Shown here piece after piece: positions 32,413-42,100 of a stretch of 45,556 nt of DNA. The stretch covers positions 1-45,556 of the forward strand of contig SBBL01000099.1 in assembly GCA_005239745.1 (NCBI GenBank), read 5' to 3'. Every line of letters begins with the position of its first letter. Positions within the stretch are counted from its first letter, which is position 1. The notes beneath the pieces are model-generated. The model saw nothing but the letters and a program-made list of their open reading frames with translations, had not been told where the DNA came from and made no database searches. A program made the position numbers and the translations under genes. The DNA is from Candidatus Troglogloeales bacterium (GTDB lineage Bacteria; Nitrospirota; Nitrospiria; SBBL01).

Positions 32413-35337
32413 ATGGTCAGGGTCGCAAGGGGTTTAAGTATACTCCTGTTTTTATCGTTGATAGTCTCGATTTGTCCAACCCTGTCCTTTGCGCAGGGAA
32501 GAACATCCACAAACGCTCTTTTACCGCCTTGTCCGGTTTTACCACCGGCCGTGACGGAGCCATGTGAAGAGGCCCCTTCTCTGACACCACCAACCCAAAC
32601 ATCACCGGGTCCGACCATGGAAGCGCCCGCCCCTCTCCCTTTGAAAAGGGCTAAGACGGAAAAAATTGAAGAACCCGATACGGAAAAACTCGAAGAACCG
32701 GACAGTGTGCTGCCGGCAGACTTTCGCAGAGGGTTAGTAAGGTTTGGGCAGGTGTTTTTTGAGCCGGCAAGGCGAAGGATTCTTGAACTGGAGCGCCGTG
32801 TCATCAGCGGGGAAACGTCGCTGCCTACGGTGCAGCAACGCGACGCCATTTCCGGGTTCGTTGGACCGCTTGAGATGGTAAGCTCGTCCGTGTATGCGAC
32901 CATCCCCAACCGTTACGTGTTATCTCCAGGGGATAGCGTACAGATTAGCTATTGGGGCACAATGCTTGACCTTCAACGGGTAAAATTAGTCGTTGATGAA
33001 AAAGGAGAGGTCATTATTCCACAGGGTGGAGTAATGGTTGTGCGTGGGATGACATTAGATCAGTTCCAAAAGGCCGTGAAGGAAGAGCTACGCCGGGTTA
33101 CCGTGGAAGACCTGGAATTGATTGCCACACTAGACCAGCTAAAAAGCATACAAATATTTGTAACGGGAGAGGCGTTTAGGCCGGGCAGCTACGCCGTCAG
33201 CGCAGCCACAACCCTGTTTAATGCCCTTTATGCGGCGGGGGGGCCGTCTGACCGAGGATCGCTTCGGGACATCCGCCTGTTGCGTAATCAACTGGAAACC
33301 AGGGTGGATATGTACGACTACCTCCTACGTGGCGATAGTGAAGCCGACTTCCCCCTCAGGCCCGGTGACACCATTTTTATTCCGGTTGCCACACGGACGG
33401 TTGCTATACGAGGCGAGGTCGTTCGCCCCGGGATCTATGACCTTAGGGAGAACGAAAACATAGAGGCCTTGATTGCACTTGCCGGTGGTATCAAAACGAC
33501 GGGTATCCTGCAGCAGGTACAAATCATTTCGCTTACTCCCAATAAAGAGAGGAAGATTTTAGAGGTAGAACTGCCCGATGCCGGTATCATTCCAAACGTG
33601 CCGTTATACAATGGCGACGTGGTAACGGTTCAGGCCATCCTCCCCATTATTGAAAATCAGGTTCTGTTGCAGGGCAAGGTAGAGCGGCCAGGGGTTTATG
33701 CGCTCAAGCCGGGGATGCAGGTGTCGGACTTGTTCAGCGACATCAACCGGCCGCTGGGAGAGGCCTATTTGGAGCGGGCTGATCTTATTCGCCTAAATGC
33801 CGATAAACGAACAACCACACTCATTCCCGTTGCCCTCGGCAAGGCACTTGAAAAGGACCCCGCCTATAATATTCCGCTGGCCTCGATGGACAGGCTGGTC
33901 GTCTATTCAAAATGGGAGATTGCCTTCCATCCGGAACGTGAGGTGACCGTGGCGGGGTCGGTGCAGCGGCCGGGCAAATACCCGCGGTCCGACAAGATGA
34001 CCCTACGTGACCTCCTTGTTGTGGCAGGCGGCGTCCTGCCAGAGACCCACCTGTTGCGCGCAGACCTTTCACGCTACGACTTTGCACGCGAGATCACCAC
34101 CCTCATACCGGTCAATCTGCACAAACTGCTCAACGGGGACGATACCGAAAATATCTTGCTTGCCGACCGGGACGCCCTCCGTGTCTATTCTGAAAAAGAG
34201 GCGCAGTTTATCCCAGAACATACGGTTACCCTCACAGGGTCGGTGCAGCGGCCGGGGATCTATCCGCGTTCGAAGGGGATGCGGCTGTATGACCTATTTT
34301 CAGCCGCGGGCGGGCCACTTCCCAGCGCCCACGATACCATTGAAATTGTGCGCGCCAGAACCCAAGGGGCGTTGACACTACTTACTGCGAACCTCACGGG
34401 CATCTTGAAGCGGGACCCGGCCTCTGACCTCCTTATCGAGGATGAAGACGTGGTCATGGTGCGCAGGAAGACGGAGTTTTTTGATAAGCCGTTGTTTGTC
34501 ACGCTGAACGGGGAGGTCGCTCGCCCAGGAACGTACCCGCTTCGCACCCGCGATGCGCGTTTTAGCGACATCCTTAAGATGGCCGGTGGTTTTACACCGC
34601 TGGCGTACCCGAAAGGAACGGTTTTTACAAGGAAAAGGGAGTATCTGTCCTCACCTGAGCAGACCGGGGACCTTTCCTTTGCCAACAGCCTTATCAACAT
34701 TATCAACGATTCCGATTACGAACGGCAGTTGGCGAGAAGCGCCTATCTTACGCGCAAGGAAAAAGAGGAAAAGGCCCAGGTATCGGGGTTGACGGGAACG
34801 GACCTTTTTTCGAAGACGTCCACTATTGCGTCAAACGTTGGCGAGACCACAAGACAATTTGTAAGCGCCGTTGAAGACCAGCCAGCGGTGGTCAGCCGGT
34901 CACGCAAGTTTGGTGAACATGAGCTGCAGACAACAGGGAGGCTCATTGTTGACATAGAAGGTAGCGATCCCTCTTTGAGAGACGGAGACGTCATTACCGT
35001 CCCCCTCAGGCCCACGACGGTGGACGTGGTGGGGGCAGTGATCCGGCCCACCACCATTGCCTATCGGAGCGGTAAGGCGGAGGTCTACATTGACTTGGCC
35101 GGCGGATATGCAGAGGATGCCAACACGGAAAAGGTCCTGGTGCTTGGGGTAGATGGTTCTATGCGCCAGGCCAATGAGGTCAAACGTATCCATCCCGGAG
35201 ACGTGATCTACGTGCCCCCTAAGGTGATTACGCTGGAGGTTGTGGATACAACGGACAAAATTATTGACGCTGTTAAATATGCGCTCACCACCATTGCCAG
35301 CGTGATCGCCTTTGTTGCCTTAATCGGAACGCTCTAG
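32413..35337 (+). CDS. Large SLBB-domain polysaccharide export protein
   Basis: A 974-residue exported protein. The signal peptide (MVRVARGLSILLFLSLIVS...SFAQG) is followed by a low-complexity Pro/Thr linker. A Poly_export (Wza-like) domain around residue 165-240 (NRYVLSPGDSVQISYWG) begins the structured part. SLBB repeats follow, with the recurring G-X3-RPG motif near 247, 333, 417, 511, 604, 695 and 870 (the last has RPTT instead of RPG). A C-terminal hydrophobic segment (ALTTIASVIAFVALIG) may anchor it. Wza itself has two SLBB units; this is much longer. Wzz follows 19 bp later, so the pair suggests polysaccharide export with length control. GGAGAG precedes the ATG. Confidence 0.87.
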   Translation: MVRVARGLSILLFLSLIVSICPTLSFAQGRTSTNALLPPCPVLPPAVTEPCEEAPSLTPPTQTSPGPTMEAPAPLPLKRAKTEKIEEPDTEKLEEPDSVLPADFRRGLVRFGQVFFEPARRRILELERRVISGETSLPTVQQRDAISGFVGPLEMVSSSVYATIPNRYVLSPGDSVQISYWGTMLDLQRVKLVVDEKGEVIIPQGGVMVVRGMTLDQFQKAVKEELRRVTVEDLELIATLDQLKSIQIFVTGEAFRPGSYAVSAATTLFNALYAAGGPSDRGSLRDIRLLRNQLETRVDMYDYLLRGDSEADFPLRPGDTIFIPVATRTVAIRGEVVRPGIYDLRENENIEALIALAGGIKTTGILQQVQIISLTPNKERKILEVELPDAGIIPNVPLYNGDVVTVQAILPIIENQVLLQGKVERPGVYALKPGMQVSDLFSDINRPLGEAYLERADLIRLNADKRTTTLIPVALGKALEKDPAYNIPLASMDRLVVYSKWEIAFHPEREVTVAGSVQRPGKYPRSDKMTLRDLLVVAGGVLPETHLLRADLSRYDFAREITTLIPVNLHKLLNGDDTENILLADRDALRVYSEKEAQFIPEHTVTLTGSVQRPGIYPRSKGMRLYDLFSAAGGPLPSAHDTIEIVRARTQGALTLLTANLTGILKRDPASDLLIEDEDVVMVRRKTEFFDKPLFVTLNGEVARPGTYPLRTRDARFSDILKMAGGFTPLAYPKGTVFTRKREYLSSPEQTGDLSFANSLINIINDSDYERQLARSAYLTRKEKEEKAQVSGLTGTDLFSKTSTIASNVGETTRQFVSAVEDQPAVVSRSRKFGEHELQTTGRLIVDIEGSDPSLRDGDVITVPLRPTTVDVVGAVIRPTTIAYRSGKAEVYIDLAGGYAEDANTEKVLVLGVDGSMRQANEVKRIHPGDVIYVPPKVITLEVVDTTDKIIDAVKYALTTIASVIAFVALIGTL

Positions 35338-35356
35338 GGCACCCTCCCAGGAAACG

Positions 35357-36508
35357 ATGGATGACGATGAGATAAATCTGCTTGATTATTGGCGTGTTCT
35401 GGTTAAGCGGAGGCGCCTGATGGTCAAGATCGTCGTCGGGGCCTTTGTTGCCTCTGTCGTGATTAGCTTGGCCTTGCCCAAGGTCTATACGGCCGAGACG
35501 GTCATCCTCGCCGCACAAAGCGAAAACAGGATTTTAAGTTCGCTAACAATGGGTATGGAGACAGGTCCCAGCGCCCCTTCCTTCTTTTTTGGACAAAATG
35601 AAGTGGCCAAACGTTGGGAGGCCATATTGAGGAGTCGGTCTGTTCTTGACGTTATTCTCAAACTGTTTGGTCTGGTAGAGGTTTTTGAGGCAGAGACGCA
35701 GGAAGATGCCCGCAAGTCACTCGAGGACATGGTGGATATTAAAACATCCAAAAATGATACCCTCTCCATTGCTGTGACCGATGAAGAGCCGAAGCGGGCG
35801 GCGGATATTGCCAATGCGCTGGTTCAGGCGCTGGACACTTTTAACAAAAAGACCGTGATGACGTCTGGGGGACGGGCACGGGAGTTTATAGAAAAGCGGC
35901 TTGCCGAGGTCAAGAAAGACCTGGCCCGAGAAGAAGAGGCCTTGCGCGCCTTTAAGGAACAGAATAAGTCGCTTGAGGTGACCGCACAGGCCGGATCCAT
36001 TGCGGCGGCGGTTGGGGCCGTTCAGGGCCAGTTGATGGCGAAGGAAGTAGAACTTGAAACGCTCCTTTCGTACGCCACATCCCACAATCCACGGGTTGAC
36101 CTGATCAGGAACGAGGTCGCCGGGCTGCAAAGAAGTCTACGTGAGTTAGAGTCCGGAAGGCGTGGAGACCGTGTCGGCGGGACGGTGTTTGTCCCGCTCG
36201 AGGAAGTCCCCGGTCTGTCACTACAGTACGCGCGACTCGTCCGTAACGCAGCCATCCAGGGAACGTTATACGAGGTTCTGGCCAAGCAGTATGAGATAGC
36301 CCGTATTCAGGAGGCACAGGATACACCGACGATACGTATTATCGATCATGCGGTTGTCCCAGAAAAAAAATCCGGGCCACGGCGAGCGCTAATCGTCCTG
36401 CTTGCGACGTTTACTGCCGGGTTCTTTGCTGTTTTTACGGCCTTTTTCCTGGAATGGCTTGAGAGGACCAAACAGCCGTTGGCCCAAGCGTCTCCCCAAG
36501 CGTCTTAA
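35357..36508 (+). CDS. Wzz/GumC-type chain-length determinant protein
   Basis: A polysaccharide co-polymerase of the inner membrane. The N-terminal cytoplasmic Wzz motif DDEINLLDYWRVLVKRR precedes transmembrane helix 1 (about 25-45, KIVVGAFVASVVISLALP). The periplasmic region contains a long helical coiled coil (about 165-265, AEVKKDLAREEEALRAFKEQ). Transmembrane helix 2 is near 345-370 (ALIVLLATFTAGFFAVFTAF), preceded by the Pro-rich KKSGPRR loop. At 383 residues it is the plain Wzz form without a tyrosine-kinase domain. It follows the SLBB exporter, then thiS. The glycosyltransferases and polymerase of the pathway lie outside the window. Confidence 0.9.
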   Translation: MDDDEINLLDYWRVLVKRRRLMVKIVVGAFVASVVISLALPKVYTAETVILAAQSENRILSSLTMGMETGPSAPSFFFGQNEVAKRWEAILRSRSVLDVILKLFGLVEVFEAETQEDARKSLEDMVDIKTSKNDTLSIAVTDEEPKRAADIANALVQALDTFNKKTVMTSGGRAREFIEKRLAEVKKDLAREEEALRAFKEQNKSLEVTAQAGSIAAAVGAVQGQLMAKEVELETLLSYATSHNPRVDLIRNEVAGLQRSLRELESGRRGDRVGGTVFVPLEEVPGLSLQYARLVRNAAIQGTLYEVLAKQYEIARIQEAQDTPTIRIIDHAVVPEKKSGPRRALIVLLATFTAGFFAVFTAFFLEWLERTKQPLAQASPQAS

Positions 36509-36514
36509 TGATGA

Positions 36515-36730
36515 ATGATGGCGATACGAATTACGCTAAACGGTGAAACACGGGAAGTTATCGCGGGAATCAGCCTACAGGCGCTCCTTACGCAATTAAA
36601 TATCGCCAGTCGGCGGATTGCCGTAGAACATAATCTACAGATCGTTGATCCGGAACGGTTCGATCAGGTACCCATAAAGGCCGGTGACCGTATTGAGATT
36701 ATCGGTTTCGTCGGAGGCGGGAGATGGTAG
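36515..36730 (+). CDS. thiS: Sulfur-carrier protein ThiS, C-terminus extended past Gly-Gly
   Basis: A ubiquitin-fold carrier that donates sulfur to thiazole synthesis with ThiG. The fold is clear: [25 protein letters not shown], then [20 protein letters not shown] and [14 protein letters not shown]. ThiS normally ends in Gly-Gly, whose carboxyl is adenylated then thiolated. Here the chain reads GGG then Arg-Trp before the stop. The extra codons overlap the thiG start (36724), so they may be a translation artefact of overlap, but the encoded product would need trimming, unless Gly-Arg-Trp is tolerated. Length 71. It shares an overlap with thiG and lies 6 bp after the Wzz gene. Confidence 0.85.
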   Translation: MMAIRITLNGETREVIAGISLQALLTQLNIASRRIAVEHNLQIVDPERFDQVPIKAGDRIEIIGFVGGGRW

Positions 36731-37533
36731 AAGGGAATGGGGAAAGAGAGGGAGGGGTAGATCAACCGCTTACGATCCATGGCGTTGTTCTATCCTCCCG
36801 CCTGATCGTTGGAACAGGCAAGTATGTTTCTTTTGAAGCCACGCAGAAAGCCGTGGAAGCAAGCGGGGCTGATTGTGTAACGGTTGCCGTACGGAGGGTG
36901 AATATTCTGGATCGCCATTCTGAAAATCTGTTGGATTATCTTGACCCAAAACGCTACCGCATTCTTCCCAATACGGCAGGCTGTTATACGGCAGAGGAGG
37001 CCATCCGGACGGCACGTCTAGCGCGTGCAGCGGGGATTTCCGATTGGGTCAAACTAGAGGTTATTGGCGACCCGAAAACGTTATTCCCGGACAATGAGGC
37101 CCTACTTACGGCTACCCGTACGTTAGTTAAGGAAGGTTTTGTCGTCTTTCCGTATACGAATGACGATCCCGTGATGGCCAAGAAACTTGAGGATGCAGGG
37201 GCCGCAGTTGTCATGCCGCTGGCGGCCCCCATTGGTTCCGGCCTAGGCGTCCGAAACCCCTATAACATCCGTATTATGATGGAAACCGTCTCTGTCCCTA
37301 TCATCTTAGACGCGGGGGTGGGTACCGCTTCCGATGCGACCATCGCCATGGAGTTGGGGTGTAGCGGCGTTTTGATGAACACCGCCATTGCCGAAGCCAG
37401 ATTTCCATTTCAAATGGCCAAAGCTATGAACTATGCCGTTCGCGCCGGACGCTTAGCCTACCTTGCCGGCCGCATGCCCAAACGGCTCTATGCAACAGCC
37501 AGCAGCCCTCTTGAGGGAATACTAACCGGATGA
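36724..37533 (+). CDS. thiG: Thiazole synthase ThiG
   Basis: A TIM-barrel enzyme making the thiazole phosphate moiety of thiamine from 1-deoxyxylulose-5-phosphate, a glycine- or tyrosine-derived imine and ThiS-thiocarboxylate. The Schiff-base lysine lies in [16 protein letters not shown] (about 109). Phosphate-loop and substrate motifs [17 protein letters not shown] and [18 protein letters not shown] are intact, with [10 protein letters not shown] following. Its length of 269 includes about 12 extra residues at the N-terminus. It overlaps thiS by 7 bp. With thiD at 6251 the window carries parts of the thiamine pathway; thiC, thiE, thiF and thiH/O are not here. Confidence 0.97.
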   Translation: MVEGNGEREGGVDQPLTIHGVVLSSRLIVGTGKYVSFEATQKAVEASGADCVTVAVRRVNILDRHSENLLDYLDPKRYRILPNTAGCYTAEEAIRTARLARAAGISDWVKLEVIGDPKTLFPDNEALLTATRTLVKEGFVVFPYTNDDPVMAKKLEDAGAAVVMPLAAPIGSGLGVRNPYNIRIMMETVSVPIILDAGVGTASDATIAMELGCSGVLMNTAIAEARFPFQMAKAMNYAVRAGRLAYLAGRMPKRLYATASSPLEGILTG

Positions 37534-37536
37534 AAT

Positions 37537-37584
37537 CCCTAGCCCCGCAGCCGGCGCTCCGGCCCCCTTAACCAAGGAGGGGAG
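37537..37584. repeat. Dispersed repeat family 2 (copy before pstB)
   Basis: CCCTAGCCCCGCAGCCGGC followed by TCC-GGCCCCCTTA-ACC-AAGGAGGGG, matching the copy at 13318. The terminal AAGGAGGGG is also the ribosome-binding region for pstB, so the repeat probably supplied that signal. Confidence 0.55.
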
Positions 37585-37593
37585 GAATAAGCA

Positions 37594-38343
37594 ATGGATT
37601 GCGCGTTTCACATCGAAGGCTTCTCTGCCTTTTATGGCACGAACCAGGTGCTTAAAAATATTCGGGTCAAGATTCCAGAGAAGTCCATCACCGCCGTGAT
37701 CGGTCCGTCGGGATGCGGAAAGAGCACCTTTATCCGCTGCCTCAACCGCATGAACGATCTGGTACCTACCTTCAGGGTTGAAGGGGAAGCGCTCTACAAG
37801 GGAACTCCGATTTATGATATGGATGCGATAGACATTCGGCAAAAAATTGGGATGGTTTTTCAAAAACCCAATCCTTTTCCAAAAAGCATCTATGAAAATG
37901 TTGCCTACGGACCTAAAATTCACGGGATGAGGCGAAAGGCCGCGCTAGATGAGACCGTTGAAGCAAGTTTAAGGCAGGCTGCCTTGTGGGATGAGGTAGC
38001 GGACCGTTTGGAACAATCGGCACTAACCCTCTCCGGGGGGCAACAACAAAGGCTCTGTATTGCACGGGCACTAGCCGTTTCGCCCGACGTCCTGCTCCTT
38101 GATGAGCCTACTTCCGCAATTGATCCAATAGGGACCGCGCGTATAGAGGAACTATTAAATGAGTTAAAAACTAATTATACGGTTGTTATGGTTACCCACA
38201 ACATGCAGCAGGCCGCTCGTATTTCAGACCGTACGGGATTTTTTCTGATGGGGGAGCTGATTGAGTACAACAAAACGTCAATACTGTTTACCAATCCTGC
38301 GGACCCACGGACGGAGAACTATATCACCGGGCGGTTTGGATAA
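37594..38343 (+). CDS. pstB: Phosphate ABC transporter ATP-binding protein PstB
   Basis: ATPase of the high-affinity phosphate importer. Walker [14 protein letters not shown] (about 37), the Q-loop [12 protein letters not shown], signature [15 protein letters not shown] and Walker [14 protein letters not shown] are intact. The [11 protein letters not shown] and [11 protein letters not shown] motifs mark PstB among ABC proteins. Length 249. It stands alone: pstS, pstC, pstA and phoU are not adjacent, though pstB usually sits in that operon. Its Shine-Dalgarno is part of a dispersed repeat. A hairpin follows at once and converges with the minus-strand gene at 38388. Confidence 0.95.
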   Translation: MDCAFHIEGFSAFYGTNQVLKNIRVKIPEKSITAVIGPSGCGKSTFIRCLNRMNDLVPTFRVEGEALYKGTPIYDMDAIDIRQKIGMVFQKPNPFPKSIYENVAYGPKIHGMRRKAALDETVEASLRQAALWDEVADRLEQSALTLSGGQQQRLCIARALAVSPDVLLLDEPTSAIDPIGTARIEELLNELKTNYTVVMVTHNMQQAARISDRTGFFLMGELIEYNKTSILFTNPADPRTENYITGRFG

Positions 38344-38366
38344 AAAGGAGGGGATTCCCCCCTTTA
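38344..38366. terminator. Hairpin between pstB and the convergent gene
   Basis: AAAGGAGGGG (38344-38353) pairs with CCCCCCTTT (38357-38365) through nine pairs with one bulged A, around the loop ATT. It lies directly after the pstB TAA and 22 bp from the stop of the minus-strand gene, so a bidirectional terminator fits. No long T-run follows. Confidence 0.55.
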
Positions 38367-38387
38367 AGGGCATCCCCGTCTTCCTGC

Positions 38388-38993
38388 TTAAGAACACGCA
38401 AAAAGCGCTGCTTCGGCTTCGTTTGCGTAACGCTCGGCGGCTTGCAAATACGGCCTCGCGTGGCGCCAACCCACATCGGCCTGCTTATAACCCGCCCAAA
38501 CTAACTGCACATCGAGCTTCGCAAGCCACGGCCCCGCGCACTGAAAGCCCTTATGCTGCTTCATTTGAAAGGCCTTCTCCCAAAGATCGTCCCGTATCTT
38601 CATGCTTCCTGGAATAACTGCAGTGCGTGTAGTCATCACCGGTGACCGGGCTTCCAGTTGCTCAATAATAACAACAGCCTCATGGGTAGCCGCTCTAACA
38701 ACAGATACATCCCCGCCAACGGTATGTTCATCCAAGGCGAACCAAAGCCATGCACCGGCCTTTGTCAGATGGTAGTTCGACGGAGGTATCCCAGCCTCGG
38801 CCAAGTGCTCAATACGCCTCTCCAAATACTTAATCTGGTTCAATTCGCCAACAATCGGCTGAACAGCCCCCACAGACATATCCTCCGGCCCATCCGCCTC
38901 TACCGCGAAAGCGCTATCCATGTTCGTATGGTAACAGGCCAAAACAAGTAAGAAGAAACCGGCAAAAAAACTAAGGCGTCTCTGCAATAACAT
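38388..38993 (-). CDS. Exported small protein of unknown function
   Basis: 201 residues with an N-terminal signal sequence (LSFFAGFFLLVLACYHTN). The VLAC could be a weak lipoprotein cleavage site; otherwise cleavage at AFA is possible. The mature part holds a helical repeat, NQIKYLERRIEHLAEAGI then YHLTKAGAWLWFALDE, echoing the (Y/H)xLxKAQxWLDFAxxEY motif of the periplasmic helical region of some OmpA-family proteins, although no OmpA domain is present. The C-terminus continues as helices. It is convergent to pstB. I name no function; cell-envelope association is suggested by the signal and the motif. Confidence 0.6.
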   Translation of the reverse strand: MLLQRRLSFFAGFFLLVLACYHTNMDSAFAVEADGPEDMSVGAVQPIVGELNQIKYLERRIEHLAEAGIPPSNYHLTKAGAWLWFALDEHTVGGDVSVVRAATHEAVVIIEQLEARSPVMTTRTAVIPGSMKIRDDLWEKAFQMKQHKGFQCAGPWLAKLDVQLVWAGYKQADVGWRHARPYLQAAERYANEAEAALFACS

Positions 38994-39018
38994 TCTGCTT
39001 ATACTCCTAACAACATTA

Positions 39019-39083
39019 GGGAACCTCTAAAAACCTACTGCGCGTACAACCTACTGCGAGCTGCTGTGCTCTGAATCCCCGTG
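39019..39083 (+). repeat. Decayed MITE-like copy between the two minus-strand envelope genes
   Basis: GGGAACCTCTAAAAACCTAC starts like the 17-bp terminal repeat, with CTACTGCG twice and the CTGCTGTGCTCTGAATC interior of the family. No right end remains. The region continues to the stop of the giant gene at 39118 without a gene. Confidence 0.6.
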
Positions 39084-39117
39084 CCCCTCTCCCGCAAAGC
39101 GGACGAGGGTAGCCTTG

Positions 39118-42100
39118 CTAGTTGATGGCCGTCAGGCGATCACTGAACAAATCTTCATCAAACTTGAGGCGGACCCTAAAATAAGTGCCCTTATCTGTGT
39201 AATCTTGTCCGGTTAAATCGTCGTCTGAAAAACCAAGTAAGTTATAGCCACCCGAAAGCCATACATTACTGTCCGCCAGATAGCCTACTTCCGCCCCCAA
39301 ACCGTACTGGTGGGTATCCCCCTCAAATAGGTCTCTGGCAATAAGACCTATATCCCACCGATCTTTCATGTCGTACGTTAGACGACCACTAATAAGATTT
39401 GCATTGTTCTTTGAATAGAGGTCATTGGACGTCTCTTTCACCCATTTGGTTGCATAACGACCCGAGACTTGTAGCCGATGTGATGGCTGGTAGTGAAGAT
39501 GCATAGACAGAATATGAACGCTGCGGCGAAGCGTCAACCCTGCAACAGTGCTGTCCGCTTCCCTCTTGAATTCATACTTGCCGAGCGCATTCCAGACATC
39601 CGTATCCGTGTCGCGATAGGCAAGTCCCGCCTGCAACCGCTCCCCCCGCTTACTCCCGGCATCTTTGCTATCCGCAACAAAAAAGGTATTTTTTGCCAGA
39701 AACGTCCAATCACGATCCAGTTTGCGCGCCAAACCCACGCTACCCAGGAAGTTGCTGCCTGCCCGGCCCCAGCGCCGCTCAACACGAGCGGTCCCTTTCC
39801 ACAGCGGCATCGGGGTGTATTCAAGACCAATGGCCACGGCCGTCCCGTCGGCCCCTCCCCCACCCGTTGGGCTGCTCGAATCAAGTGTTTTCGTCCGCTC
39901 GTAACTTGTATTCATCCGGAGCCCCTCTGCAAGATGCCACAGATTGCGCAGGCCAATGGCCGCGTCCGTCTCTCGGCCGGAAAATGCATCCCGCGCGCGA
40001 TACTCCGTAAAGAGGTGCCCGTCTCGCATATAATTAGTGTCCACCCCAAAGAGCGTCACATGCTGGGTTTGGCTGGGGGTTAAGACATACCGCCCACCTA
40101 TACTGGAGACAAACTCATGCCTCGCATAAACTCTCCCACGGCTTGCAAACTGATAGTCCCCACCTACGGCAATGGCCTTCAGGCATTCTGTTTGTGCCCC
40201 ACCCCTTGTAAAGCTTCCATGTGTAAAACAACGCGAGAAATGGTCGGTATCCTGTTCATACTCACCAAAAACGTTCAATTGGGGAAGCGTAGGGATTTGG
40301 GCCCCAACTTTTATGCGCAGGCTGGTATTGCTAAACTCACCCACGGAACTAACCGTACTTGCCGGCGTGGGTGTCTCTTTGGAATGGCGAACGCCCGTTT
40401 CAATGCGGACATTGTTGTCAAAATGTTTCTCCACGGAGGCGGATAGCCCGGTCCTTTCCCCACCGGTACGCACGTCCCTACTTTGCAAGCCTTCTACGCG
40501 TAGCGTGTTTCGTGGAGTCATCTTATAGGTCAACTGTAAGCCGGACTCCATCCTTCCCTGGGCAAGCCCGGAGGACGGATTGACAAAGTCGGCGTCGGTC
40601 CTGCCGGAATGGAGCCTCGCCTGCAGCCTCTCTCCCTGGTGCCTAAGCTCCGTGCGCACCCCGGAACCGGAACCCACGCTGGATTTGTGGCTAGACGCCC
40701 CTTCACCAATCAGGTAGGTCTTCTCCCCCAGCCGGAACGATATATTCCCACTCCGCAACTGGTAGTCGTCCTGCGGATTATTCTCATCCACCGAGGAGAA
40801 CCCCAGCTCTACCCGATCCGTCACTTTTAATTGCCCATCAAGGCCGGCCACCCAAAAATCTTTCCCCCCTTGATCGGCCTCATAGGTTACCCGGATAACG
40901 ACGGGGTTGAGATTTTCATCAACGCTTGGGATCGGACGACGGAATAGGAGGGAGCGACTAAACTCATCAAAGGTATAATCATTAAACCGGACCATGCGTT
41001 GTGTCTTCAGGGTAACACTGGGCTGGTTACGGTCATAGGTAACAATCTCCACCTGTTCGCTATTGGGTGCAGGGATGGCCGCTGGGTCACTTAAGAAGTA
41101 AGGGCCGGAGATCCCCTTGCCGGGGATAAGGTCTATCACGTGTCTAAGGCTGTCTCTGCTGGCAAAGGCGTTGAGGTTAAACTGCCCGTTCTCCCCATGC
41201 ACCCTTACTCCCGTTAAATTACGATTATACCGACCGAGGTTTTTGACTTCTCCACTCGATTGCGTTGTAAAGTCGCCGTACATCGCATAGGAGCGGTTTT
41301 TGTCTACCCGGATGTAGAACCGCTGCGTTGACTGGGCATCATACTCACGGATAGAGGAATCGCCGTAGACCGGGTAAAACTCATCCGGCTGAATATCCCT
41401 AAAGAGCCGTTCTCTCGTCTCTTTGTCAGAGTCATAGCCCATCGTCAGGAGCGCATTTCCCCTAATTTTTCCTTTCAGGAAGAGGGCGGCACGTCCACCC
41501 GCAACAGACCTGTCATCGTCGGATCCGGAGGTTAGATGCCTAAGCTCATCCTCAAACCCGTCTGCTTTGTGCGCCGGGACAAGGTCACGACTATCAAAAT
41601 TATTGAAGTTAACCGTCCCTTCAATAATGCCTACCGCCACCATCGGCCGCACATCAGGGATAAACGATACCCGTGCCTCCGACCGAATCGTTCCGGACAA
41701 TGCCCTCACCACTCCTTCACCAGGGACTTGCGGTGCCAGCAGTAAATACTCGGAACGCCCCCCCTCTATAAAGACTTGGACATTTGGCTCAACCGAGTCT
41801 ACATCTTCCACCTGTAAGCGACCCAGGCTTGCCTCAAGGGTAACGGGCGTTCGCACAGTGACGGGTACGCCATTTGCGTCCATTAAACGAACAATCACTT
41901 CAGCCGGCGCATGACCATCGGCCGGAACCGACTCCGGGGCTTCGATCACAATGCGACCCAACTGCCCCGGTGCGATCACTCGAATCGCCTGGCTACCAAC
42001 GATCTTCTCTCCATCACTCTGACTGACCTCAAGAAGATTTTCACCCGCCTTCAGGTCTACCCCGATATACTCCAAGACCGCAATGTGTTCCTGTTCCGAG

